DNA of 64,000 nucleotides from Allobosea sp. BK604. GTDB taxonomy: Bacteria > Pseudomonadota > Alphaproteobacteria > Rhizobiales > Beijerinckiaceae. A program made the position numbers and the translations under genes. The stretch covers positions 434,001 through 498,000 of the forward strand of contig NZ_SLZF01000005.1 in NCBI RefSeq assembly GCF_004341515.1. Direction: 5' to 3'. The notes beneath the pieces were generated by a model. The model was not told the origin of the DNA and searched no databases. It worked only from the letters and a program-made list of their open reading frames with translations. The first letter of the stretch is position 1, and every line of letters starts with the position of its first letter. Below, in pieces: positions 36,560-43,108 of the stretch.

Positions 36560-36766
36560 TCAGTGCGAGGAGTGATGCTTCGCCTGTTCCAGATTCGCGC
36601 GGGCGAGGAAAGCCTCGAGCCTGGCGAGGGCGTGACCCGAGAGATAAAGCTCGATCGGCTTGCCGTCGGCCCCGCGCCCGGCAATGACGGCGCCTTCCAG
36701 CGGGTCGGCGCTCAAGGCCATCTCCGAGAAGTCGACGATCTCCAGCCTTGTCGGGCTCTCCTTCAT
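36560..36766 (-). CDS. Small protein, paralogue of 41738-41947
   Basis: 68 residues: EIVDFSEMALSADPLEGAVI, then LYLSGHALARLEAFLARANL, ending EQAKHHSSH. It matches the protein at 41738 in the motif LEAFLARAN(L/V)EQAKH. AAGGAGG seven bases upstream fixes the start. Second gene after 36781-37068, 14 bases apart. Confidence 0.7.
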   Translation of the reverse strand: MKESPTRLEIVDFSEMALSADPLEGAVIAGRGADGKPIELYLSGHALARLEAFLARANLEQAKHHSSH

Positions 36767-36780
36767 GCGGCGCCTCCTTG

Positions 36781-37068
36781 TCAGACGGTCGGGCAGCGCG
36801 TGATCAACCCGCCGGTGGCGACGATCTCGAACCAGCAATCGTCGACGAATTTGACCTCGCTGCCGTCTTCCAGCGTGTACATCACGCCGGCCATGCCGGG
36901 TATGGTCCGCCAGACGATGACGATGTGGGGATTGCCCTCCTCGTCTTCGCAGGCCTCGCGGTAGAGCTCCGTCGGCTCCAGCGGCAGCTGGTACTGATCC
37001 GGATGGTGCCGCCGCAGGCGCTGCACGACGAGCGCATCGTTCTTCGAGAGCTTTGGCCTGACCACCAT
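36781..37068 (-). CDS. Small hypothetical protein (95 aa)
   Basis: Soluble product with beta-strand-like segments (HIVIVWRTIPG, EVKFVDDCWFEIVATGG) in a compact, acidic sequence. No family recognised. First gene of a two-gene unit read from the exact EcfG-type promoter at 37102-37126. Confidence 0.65.
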   Translation of the reverse strand: MVVRPKLSKNDALVVQRLRRHHPDQYQLPLEPTELYREACEDEEGNPHIVIVWRTIPGMAGVMYTLEDGSEVKFVDDCWFEIVATGGLITRCPTV

Positions 37069-37101
37069 GGCGACACCTACGCAACGCGACCGCTGCCACT
37101 C

Positions 37102-37126
37102 AACGGCGGCGAGACCTTCCGGTTCC
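37102..37126 (-). promoter_or_regulatory. EcfG-type promoter, exact consensus
   Basis: On the minus strand GGAAC (37126-37122), 16 bases, CGTT (37105-37102). The -10 ends 33 bases before the ATG at 37068. Confidence 0.8.
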
Positions 37127-37244
37127 GCCGCCAGAGCCGGGACCGATCAGGTCGCATCGACCTGATCGGCGAATCCGCCACTCAACGATCCGTATAGACT
37201 GCGTGATCCGATCTGATCGCCGCGTGCTCTAAGGCTTGGCGAGA

Positions 37245-37478
37245 TTATGGCTTGGCGAGATCCCCGGGCTTTGCCTTGTTGAGGATGTTCGCACCATCGT
37301 CGGCGAGCATCAACTCTACTGCGCGGGCGATGTCGGTCGGCAGCGGCTCCGGTTGGCGAAGGTTCCATTCGACATAGTCGCGCGTATGGCGCGCCTGATC
37401 GGCCAGCAGGGAGACCCAGTCGCGGCCCTGGAACCTGCTCGCCATCTCGATCGCGACTTCCAGACCTGTCCGGGCCAT
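37245..37478 (-). CDS. Small hypothetical protein (77 aa)
   Basis: Starts MARTGLEVAIEMASRFQGRD and is largely helical (SLLADQARHTRDYVEWNLRQ). GGGAG lies upstream, and an exact EcfG-type promoter lies at 37511-37535, 32 bases before the ATG, which supports this start over a longer frame. Confidence 0.6.
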   Translation of the reverse strand: MARTGLEVAIEMASRFQGRDWVSLLADQARHTRDYVEWNLRQPEPLPTDIARAVELMLADDGANILNKAKPGDLAKP

Positions 37479-37799
37479 GGTGGCTGAACTCCCAATGGTG
37501 TCGAAGGGCCAACGTCCCATTGCGAGAGCTGTTCCGGCTCAAGGGTTTATCCAAAATGCCCAGGGAGCGGGACGGAACGATTCCGCGCCAGCGTCGTTGC
37601 TCGTGTCGCTTTGCGCAGCGCGCTGATCGCGCCGAAGGTCAAGCCCGCCGGCCAATCCCAGGCCAAGATCCGAATGCGAGCGCCGGAAACGACCGGGATG
37701 GGTGGAGCGGGGTCATTCGCCGGCAGGGCTTGTGAGCTTGACCGTTAAACCCCCCGCCGCTCAATAATGCGCCGCCAAGTGCGAAAAACAGGGTCCGGG
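37479..37799. other. Non-coding gap with one promoter
   Basis: Holds the minus-strand EcfG-type promoter at 37511-37535. I see no other feature. Confidence 0.4.
37511..37535 (-). promoter_or_regulatory. EcfG-type promoter, exact consensus
   Basis: Minus strand GGAAC (37535-37531), 16 bases, CGTT (37514-37511), 32 bases before the ATG at 37478. Confidence 0.8.
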
Positions 37800-38441
37800 A
37801 TGCTGCGCCTCCACTACTATCCGGGCTTCATCAGCCTCGCCACTCATATCGTCATCGAAGAAATCGGCGCCGAATACGAACTATCCTTCGTAAATCTGCA
37901 TAAGGGCCCGAGTAAAAATCCGTCATACCTCGCCCTTCACCCTGACGGCCTGGTCCCTACGCTAGAGGACGGACGTCTGGTGATTTTCGAGAGCACTGCA
38001 ATCATTCTGCATTTGCTCGAGATGAATCCGAGCGTGCCGCTGATGCCAGAACAGGGGAGCGCCCTGCGGCCACAGTTCTATAAGTGGCTTATGTGGCTCT
38101 CTACGGCGTTGCACGCCAATTTGTCGTTGTATCTTCACCCAGGCAAAGTCGCGGAGACGGCCGAGGCACAGGCAGAGATCAAGGCGGCCGCCGAACGCCG
38201 GATCGACGTTCAATTCGATCGCGTCGAAGCTGAGTTGGCGCGACATGGCGGCCCATGGCTGCTGGGCGATAGCTATAGCGCAGTCGATGCTTACCTCTTC
38301 ACATTGGCGCGGTGGTCCCGTGGCATGGACCGACCTGCCGCGAGTCGACCGCTGCTGAGCGCCTACCTGCAGCGCATGATCGAGCGACCGGCCGTGCAGC
38401 GCGCGCATGCGCAAGAGCATATTCCGAAGCCCTGGGTTTGA
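37800..38441 (+). CDS. Glutathione S-transferase family protein
   Basis: 213 residues with an N-terminal thioredoxin-like domain (LHYYPGFISLATHIVIEE; GLVPTLEDGRLVIFESTAI with the glutathione-binding ES pair) and an all-helical C-terminal domain (LLGDSYSAVDAYLFT). In beta-class enzymes a Cys follows the PG; here the position holds Ile, so catalysis would use another residue. ATG 37800 is preferred over 37767. Confidence 0.88.
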   Translation: MLRLHYYPGFISLATHIVIEEIGAEYELSFVNLHKGPSKNPSYLALHPDGLVPTLEDGRLVIFESTAIILHLLEMNPSVPLMPEQGSALRPQFYKWLMWLSTALHANLSLYLHPGKVAETAEAQAEIKAAAERRIDVQFDRVEAELARHGGPWLLGDSYSAVDAYLFTLARWSRGMDRPAASRPLLSAYLQRMIERPAVQRAHAQEHIPKPWV

Positions 38442-38553
38442 AGCCGACGAGGGGCGGGAGCCGACTGGCGGCTTTCATCCTGCGTCAAGTTCAGCTTCAG
38501 CATAGAGCGAAGCCCTCAGGGCGGCCGTTAATGAATATGAGCTCAGGCGTGAT

Positions 38554-38578
38554 GGAACGCCGGGCGTCCGAGACAGTT
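38554..38578 (+). promoter_or_regulatory. EcfG-like promoter (AGTT at -10)
   Basis: GGAAC (38554-38558), 16 bases, AGTT (38575-38578), with 32 bases to the ATG of the 37-residue protein. Confidence 0.55.
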
Positions 38579-38610
38579 GAGCGCTTAGCAAGCTCTCGTC
38601 CGAAGGCCGC

Positions 38611-38724
38611 ATGATGGACCAGCCCGACGATCGCCGCAGGCGCTCCATCGACCGGTTGCTCTGGCTCGTGATCGGAGTCGTGGTCCTCACCGGCACGCTC
38701 TACCAGGTGACGCGGATCTGGTGA
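38611..38724 (+). CDS. Small single-span membrane protein (37 aa)
   Basis: Basic N-terminus (MMDQPDDRRRRSIDR) then one helix (LLWLVIGVVVLTGTLY) and a short end. GAAGG precedes the ATG, and an EcfG-like promoter lies 32 bases upstream. It is too short for routine gene calling. Probably a stress-induced membrane peptide. Confidence 0.6.
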   Translation: MMDQPDDRRRRSIDRLLWLVIGVVVLTGTLYQVTRIW

Positions 38725-38754
38725 CATCGCGCTGCACACCATCCCCGCAGCTAT

Positions 38755-38961
38755 CTACCCCCTCCTTGGAAGGTTGTCGTTCGCAGCGCTGCCGGCCGCC
38801 TTCTTCAGTGCATCATAGAGCGCGACGGCGTCGGCCAGGGCGATCAGCTCGCCCTTCTCCTCTGCGCTGACGATCGCGCCTGAAAGCTCCGCGATGCGCC
38901 TCAGCGCGATCAAGCGGTCGGTGTCGTCGCTGATAATCGGAAGGTCACGATCCATCAGCAC
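38755..38961 (-). CDS. Small hypothetical protein (ends AANDNLPRRG)
   Basis: 68 residues of helical sequence (RLIALRRIAELSGAIVSAEEKGELIALADAV with breaks) and an AANDN tail seen in many Rhizobiales proteins. GTG 38961 is chosen because GGAGA lies six bases upstream; ATG 38955 is an alternative. Downstream partner of 38975-39202. Confidence 0.6.
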   Translation of the reverse strand: MLMDRDLPIISDDTDRLIALRRIAELSGAIVSAEEKGELIALADAVALYDALKKAAGSAANDNLPRRG

Positions 38962-38974
38962 GGCAGCTCTCCGT

Positions 38975-39202
38975 TCACTCCTCGCCGACCCCGGCAGCCG
39001 TGACATTGCTGGTTTCGTGCGGATTGTCCGAAACGCCCCGCAGCACCTTCATGCTGTCGGTATAGGCATCGATCGCCGCGACGATCTCGGAGAGCTCGCG
39101 CTCTTTCGTGTCATCGCCCTCGCGGTCGAGCAAGTCGTCGGCGCGTGCCAGCGCGGCGGCGAGTTCGGTATCATTGCGGATCGTCAGGGGTGTGTGAGCC
39201 AT
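38975..39202 (-). CDS. HigA-type antitoxin N-terminal-like protein without HTH
   Basis: 75 residues. The stretch ITIRNDTELAAALARADDLLD followed by KERELSEIVAAIDAYTD resembles the region before the helix-turn-helix in COG5499 HigA-type antitoxins (the repeat there is ...YEAALAEIExL...LxxLIEAYE...). No helix-turn-helix follows and no RelE/HigB toxin is next to it. Its ATG lies only eight bases after an exact EcfG -10 element, so its message may be leaderless. Confidence 0.55.
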   Translation of the reverse strand: MAHTPLTIRNDTELAAALARADDLLDREGDDTKERELSEIVAAIDAYTDSMKVLRGVSDNPHETSNVTAAGVGEE

Positions 39203-39210
39203 GGCCTCTA

Positions 39211-39235
39211 AACGGCTGATCGCCTCACTCGTTCC
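39211..39235 (-). promoter_or_regulatory. EcfG-type promoter, exact consensus
   Basis: Minus strand GGAAC (39235-39231), 16 bases, CGTT (39214-39211). Only eight bases (TAGAGGCC) separate it from the ATG at 39202. Confidence 0.75.
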
Positions 39236-39392
39236 ACCGCGGCATCACGGCGCTGCAGACAGGGCTGTGGGCAACTCGACAGGAAGCATGGACTCGGCGG
39301 CCGAGGCGTCGGAGCATAGGCGCGACGCCGATGGGCGGAAACGCGTCATTCCAAGCCGAAGGTGCCGTCGCAATCGCCTTCGGAACTGGCCA

Positions 39393-39431
39393 GGCCCCGT
39401 CAGCTCCAGAGCTGTCGGGGCCCTTTTTTTT
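39393..39431 (+). terminator. Strong intrinsic terminator (plus strand)
   Basis: GGCCCCGTCAGCTC pairs with GAGCTGTCGGGGCC (one mismatch) over a two-base loop, then CTTTTTTTT. No plus-strand gene precedes it. A further hairpin, CCGAAGG...CCTTCGG, lies just upstream. An untranslated RNA may end here. Confidence 0.85.
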
Positions 39432-39478
39432 GCGGTGCGCGACGATTCCGCTACCCCGTAATTCCGGCGCCGGTCGAG

Positions 39479-39503
39479 GGAACCAATTCGACCCACGCGC
39501 GTT
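39479..39503 (+). promoter_or_regulatory. EcfG-type promoter, exact consensus
   Basis: GGAAC (39479-39483), 16 bases, CGTT (39500-39503), 47 bases before the ATG at 39551. Confidence 0.8.
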
Positions 39504-39550
39504 ATAGCCCTGGCCCGCGCCGGGCTGCCGACACGTCAAAGGCAGCATCC

Positions 39551-39808
39551 ATGTTCAGCAACAAAGGTGAACTTGTCACTCGGGCGGGCATTCCCGTCCC
39601 CGTGACCATTGATATGGTCAGCCTCGATGGCCCCGGACGAACCGGTCATCTCCGCTGCGATACGTCCCGACTTGAAACGATCGACTTCCTCTACCCGATC
39701 CGGGTGACGTGCGAGGACGGGACGCTGCTCGACATCGCGGTGACCAGCTATAGCGACAAGCACATGTCCTTCATTGGCCGCGTGTCGCTCGAGGTTTCGC
39801 TGGTCTGA
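39551..39808 (+). CDS. Small beta-rich hypothetical protein (85 aa)
   Basis: Reads like a compact beta fold (TIDMVSLDGPGRTGHLRCDT, DFLYPIRVTCEDGTLLDIAV, FIGRVSLEVSLV). AAAGG precedes the ATG. Driven by the exact EcfG-type promoter upstream. Its last 38 bases overlap the tail of the convergent gene 39771-40025. Confidence 0.65.
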   Translation: MFSNKGELVTRAGIPVPVTIDMVSLDGPGRTGHLRCDTSRLETIDFLYPIRVTCEDGTLLDIAVTSYSDKHMSFIGRVSLEVSLV

Positions 39809-40025
39809 CCAGGCGAAGCCGTTTCGTCCCATAGGCCTCGACCAATCCCGCCGCGGTGAGTGCCTGCCAGGTCGACTTGCGGGCCGACGAAACGCTCCCT
39901 CCGGCGAGCACTTGTCCGAACCTGGTCCAGACCGCATCGCCCCCGTTTGCCTGCAGCCAGTCATAGGCCGACTGCTGGGAGGGGCTCAGGCTCTGTCCGG
40001 TCTTGAAGGCAGATTTCATGGTCAT
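39771..40025 (-). CDS. Small winged-helix-like protein (84 aa)
   Basis: LSPSQQSAYDWLQANGGDAVW, then RKSTWQALTAAGLVEAYGTKR, ending basic; the helix pattern and the aromatic/basic end recall a winged helix. I start it at ATG 40025 (MTMKSAF), because an EcfG-like promoter ends eight bases upstream, the same spacing as at 39202; ATG 40019 is an alternative. Convergent overlap with 39551-39808. Confidence 0.55.
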   Translation of the reverse strand: MTMKSAFKTGQSLSPSQQSAYDWLQANGGDAVWTRFGQVLAGGSVSSARKSTWQALTAAGLVEAYGTKRLRLVRPAKPRATRGQ

Positions 40026-40033
40026 GCCGCAAT

Positions 40034-40058
40034 AACTGGGCACAAAGCCCCACGTTCC
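40034..40058 (-). promoter_or_regulatory. EcfG-like promoter (AGTT at -10)
   Basis: Minus strand GGAAC (40058-40054), 16 bases, AGTT (40037-40034), eight bases from the ATG at 40025. Confidence 0.5.
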
Positions 40059-40366
40059 CGCAGAAAAACGTCGCAGGGCATTGGCGCGGGAGGGCGGCAC
40101 CGGCGCAGTTGCTGAAATGCGTAGCGGAGCGCCGTTCGTACATGGAAAGATGAGGCCCCGCAGAGCGCTGCGCTTGACCACCCGATCATCGCTTCGACCA
40201 ATGTCGGCCGGAACGATCCGTTATCCCACAGCGTTCCCAAGCTTGTCCCGGATCCGGCGCTGAGGCGGCGGCGCGGGCGGCGGCCCGCTCCTTGCACCAG
40301 TCGGGGCGGGGCGGCTCTCGCGACCCGCACCTTGCCTCGTCGCTTCGAATTGGAACGCATCCGAGC

Positions 40367-40834
40367 ATGAAGAAGCCGCATTCCGAAAAGGCCCGCCTAC
40401 AGGTCGCAGCGCTGCCTCTGCGCCACGGCGCCGACGGATCGGTCGAGGTCCTGCTCGTCACGACGCGGACGACGAAGCGCTGGACGGTTCCCAAGGGTTG
40501 GCCGATCAAGGGGCTGAAAGCACATGAGGCCGCAGCCCGCGAGGCTGCGGAAGAGGCTGGCGTGATCGGCAAGATCTGCAAGCGGCCGCTCGCCGAGTAC
40601 CTCTACTGGAAGCAATGCGCGGACGGGCCCATCCTGTGCCGGGTGAAGCTCTTCAAGCTCCGTGTCGATCGCCGGCTGGACACCTGGCCGGAGAAGGCCG
40701 AGCGCCGGCAGCAATGGTTCAAGTTCAGCGACGCGGCGGATCTGGTCGGCGAGCCGGGTCTCGGCGCCATCATGCGCTCGCTGAAGGTGGAATTTGCGCG
40801 TGCGCCAGCTCCGGAGCCGCTGGCGGCGGAGTGA
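40367..40834 (+). CDS. Nudix hydrolase
   Basis: 155 residues with the Nudix region PKGWPIKGLKAHEAAAREAAEEAG; the catalytic REAAEEAG is intact, but the upstream Glu of the box (Gx5E) is Leu, as in some diphosphoinositol/dinucleotide polyphosphate hydrolases. Cleaves a nucleoside-diphosphate-linked compound, perhaps Ap(n)A. ATG 40367 follows the non-coding part. Confidence 0.88.
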   Translation: MKKPHSEKARLQVAALPLRHGADGSVEVLLVTTRTTKRWTVPKGWPIKGLKAHEAAAREAAEEAGVIGKICKRPLAEYLYWKQCADGPILCRVKLFKLRVDRRLDTWPEKAERRQQWFKFSDAADLVGEPGLGAIMRSLKVEFARAPAPEPLAAE

Positions 40835-40897
40835 GTGGCCGGAGCGAGCCCCATCCCCATTTGCAGCCTGCTGACCAGTCCTGTCGCCGCCAGAATT

Positions 40898-41003
40898 CTA
40901 GAGCATTTCCGCGTTTCTTCGAATCGCGAAAATTCTCTATCTATTTGTTTTGACGCATTTTCTTCACGCGAACCGGTATCCACTTCGCTCGAAAATGCTC
41001 TAG
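40898..41003. repeat. Palindromic repeat, family A copy 2
   Basis: 106 bp with terminal inverted repeats (CTAGAGCATTTCCG and the complement of CGAAAATGCTCTAG, one mismatch) and the shared core ATTTTCTTCACGCGAACCGG. The right terminal CTAG provides the stop codon of the SRAP gene on the minus strand. The form resembles a small non-autonomous element. Confidence 0.85.
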
Positions 41004-41722
41004 ATGAGCGAGCCCTGAACCGGCGGCTCCGGCGCTACGGGCTCTTCTGCCGGGGCCGGCGCGCATGTCGCCGGATCATCGTCGCCGACCCCTGCCCTGT
41101 TCATCCGCTTGTGGACGATCCATTCGCGCATCTCCGGCGGCGGCTGCATCAGCAGATCCTTGCCGCCATGGCCCTGCAGCCAGTGATCGAAATCGGCGGG
41201 GTGGAGCATCGCCGGCATGCGGTCATGGAGCTGGGACATCCATGTATTCGCCTCGCGGGTGATGATGCTGCAGCTGACGATCTCCTCACCGGTCTCGGGG
41301 TTGCGCCAGCGTTCCCAGATGCCGGCGAAGGCCATGAGCGTGCCGTTCGCATGGCTGATGAAATGCGGGATGCGGTCCTCTTTCGGCCCGGTCCACTCGT
41401 AGAAGCCGCTGGCCGGAATGATGCAGCGGTTTTTGACGAAAGCCCGGTTGAACAGCTTGTTGGTATCGATCGTCTCCAGGCGCGCATTGATATGGGGCAC
41501 GACGCCCTTCAGCGGGCCCTTGTGCCAGGGCGGCACCAGGCCCCAGCGGGCCTTCTTCAGCGCGCGGCCCTGGCCGCTCCAGACGATGACGTCGACCTCG
41601 TTGGTCGGGCTGAGATTGTAATGGGCCTGCAGATTGGGCGCGGGCGCCGCCGGCACCGTCAGCGGCTGGCTGAACGCATAGACGTCCTCCCACGTATAGG
41701 CCTGGCTGAAACGTCCGCACAT
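41000..41722 (-). CDS. SRAP family protein (HMCES/YedK): abasic-site DNA protection
   Basis: 240 residues. Catalytic Cys2 directly after Met, HINARLET (N75 type), ASGFYEW (E105 type) and QLHDRMP (H160 type) are all present. YedK-type proteins form a covalent link to abasic sites in single-stranded DNA. Fifteen bases downstream of the 69-residue protein in one unit. The stop codon comes from the adjacent repeat. Confidence 0.93.
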   Translation of the reverse strand: MCGRFSQAYTWEDVYAFSQPLTVPAAPAPNLQAHYNLSPTNEVDVIVWSGQGRALKKARWGLVPPWHKGPLKGVVPHINARLETIDTNKLFNRAFVKNRCIIPASGFYEWTGPKEDRIPHFISHANGTLMAFAGIWERWRNPETGEEIVSCSIITREANTWMSQLHDRMPAMLHPADFDHWLQGHGGKDLLMQPPPEMREWIVHKRMNRAGVGDDDPATCAPAPAEEPVAPEPPVQGSLI

Positions 41723-41737
41723 CGGCGCTTCCTCACC

Positions 41738-41947
41738 TCACTGCATCGGCACGTGCTTGGCCTGCTCGACATTGGCACGGGCGAGAAAGGCTTCCAACTT
41801 CGCGAGAGCATGCGGCGACAGGTGGATGTCGACGAGTTGCTCGCCGACGATCTCCACGGTGATGACGGCCCCTTCCGAGGGGTCGGCACTCACCATCATC
41901 TGCTTGACGTCGATCACCTCGAGATCGAGATTCGAAACCTTCGCCAT
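41738..41947 (-). CDS. Small protein, paralogue of 36560-36766
   Basis: 69 residues: DVKQMMVSADPSEGAVITVEI followed by IHLSPHALAKLEAFLARANVEQAKH. Same length and layout as 36560-36766. Precedes the SRAP gene by 15 bases. Upstream at 41992 lies an EcfG-like promoter motif. Function unknown. Confidence 0.7.
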   Translation of the reverse strand: MAKVSNLDLEVIDVKQMMVSADPSEGAVITVEIVGEQLVDIHLSPHALAKLEAFLARANVEQAKHVPMQ

Positions 41948-41991
41948 TGTCGAACCCTGTTATTGCGTGCGCCTCCGGGTGCGCGAGTATC

Positions 41992-42016
41992 AACGCGCGA
42001 ACCCGCCTCGTGTGCC
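41992..42016 (-). promoter_or_regulatory. EcfG-like promoter motif (GGCAC at -35)
   Basis: Minus strand GGCAC (42016-42012), 16 bases, CGTT (41995-41992), 44 bases before the ATG at 41947. The bases between (CACACGAGGCGGGTTCGCG) are nearly identical to those before 52146. Confidence 0.45.
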
Positions 42017-42089
42017 CCGCGCTCGGCTGGAAAGCGCGTGGCGTCAGCGACACAGGAAGAGCTCGGCCGCAGCGAAGCTCCGCCGGTCA

Positions 42090-42317
42090 TCAGCGATTTC
42101 GTTGCCAGCGATCAAAGATCTGCGATCTCAATTCGTCGTCATCGCTGATGACGCCGACGAGCGCGGCCGCGATATAGGCCAGTTCGTTCCGTTCGCGCTC
42201 GACCCGCTCCTCGGGAACGCTCCCGGGACTGGTCGCCTTGATCTTGTTCCAGACGGCCTCGATGGCCGCTTGCGCTCGCGCGAGGTCGTTTGGATCACTC
42301 AGCGATGAAAAGGGCAT
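42090..42317 (-). CDS. Small hypothetical protein (75 aa)
   Basis: PFSSLSDPNDLARAQAAIEAVW...EERVERERNELAYIAAALVGV, largely helical, acidic, cytoplasmic. GGAGGAAGGAG lies just before the ATG at 42317. Downstream is the gap to the paralogue gene. Confidence 0.65.
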   Translation of the reverse strand: MPFSSLSDPNDLARAQAAIEAVWNKIKATSPGSVPEERVERERNELAYIAAALVGVISDDDELRSQIFDRWQRNR

Positions 42318-42600
42318 TGTCTCCTTCCTCCAGCCCAAGGTTGCGACGAAAAATCTAGGCGCCGATTCCGCGCGCGCAAGCCTCCGGCCGCGCCAACGCG
42401 ATCGGAGAAAGACGGGTGTGGCGAAGAGGAAACAGTCCTGCCGCGGGGTGTCTCGTGATCAGTTCGCGGATACGCTTCCTGCGCTCTGCGCGTGCTCCCG
42501 GTCGCTCGCCTGGACGGGGTGGAGAGCAAGATTCGAAAGAGCATGATTCCGCAAGAAGCCAAGCAACTCTCCACATAAACTCGATCAGGTCACCGCATCA

Positions 42601-42780
42601 CGCTGAGATCCGGCAGCGGACCTCCGCCTGCAATCTACAGTGATGTCTCAGCACCGGACGGCGTCATCCCGGACGCAGCGCAGCGGAGTTCCGGGATCCA
42701 TCGTCGAGCGCGACGCCCTTCGACGGATCCCGGAGCGGCGCCGCTGAAGCGGCTTGCCCGGGATGACGGAGAAAAGCCTG
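42601..42780. repeat. Repeat family C copy 1 (palindromic, ~180 bp)
   Basis: Nearly identical to 47145-47323. Contains the pair GGCGTCATCCCGGACG / CCGGGATGACG typical of rhizobial palindromic elements, plus about 50 bases of shared flank (ATCCGGCAGCGG...CAGCACCGGACGG). Confidence 0.85.
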
Positions 42781-42790
42781 CGGCCTTGTC

Positions 42791-42886
42791 GGCAAGAGCG
42801 CGACACTCGGTCTGTCCTATACGGGACAGCTCGCCGGGGATGCCCAGGATCATGCTTTCAAGGCCAACCTCGCGTCGAAATTCTGA
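42791..42886 (+). pseudogene. Remnant of an autotransporter C-terminus
   Basis: Translates to the last 31 residues of an autotransporter barrel (ATLGLSYTGQLAGDAQDHAF..., ending in ...SKF before TGA), matching the end of 43109-47131 almost residue for residue. No start or upstream gene remains. The fragment follows repeat C copy 1 directly. Confidence 0.85.
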
Positions 42887-43108
42887 CGTGACAACAGCCT
42901 CTTGAGGCGGGCTCCTGCGACAATGATTCAAACGGAATGACGCCAGAGCTTTGGCCGAGGGACCCGGCCTGAAGGCGGCTCCCTCGGCCAAGTCCACAAT
43001 CCAAGCTCGTTCCGTAACGACCCGTTGCCCTTGTCGTGCCATAGAGCTTGCGAGGCGGGGCGAATCACCTAAGCGCTCCGCTCTGGATATGCCTACCGGA
43101 GACGGACG

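Larger units (their letters stand above)
42318..43108. other. Gap with repeat C and a decayed gene tail
   Basis: Contains repeat family C copy 1 (42601-42780) and an autotransporter tail fragment (42791-42886). The first 280 bases and the last 220 hold no gene I can see. Confidence 0.5.
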
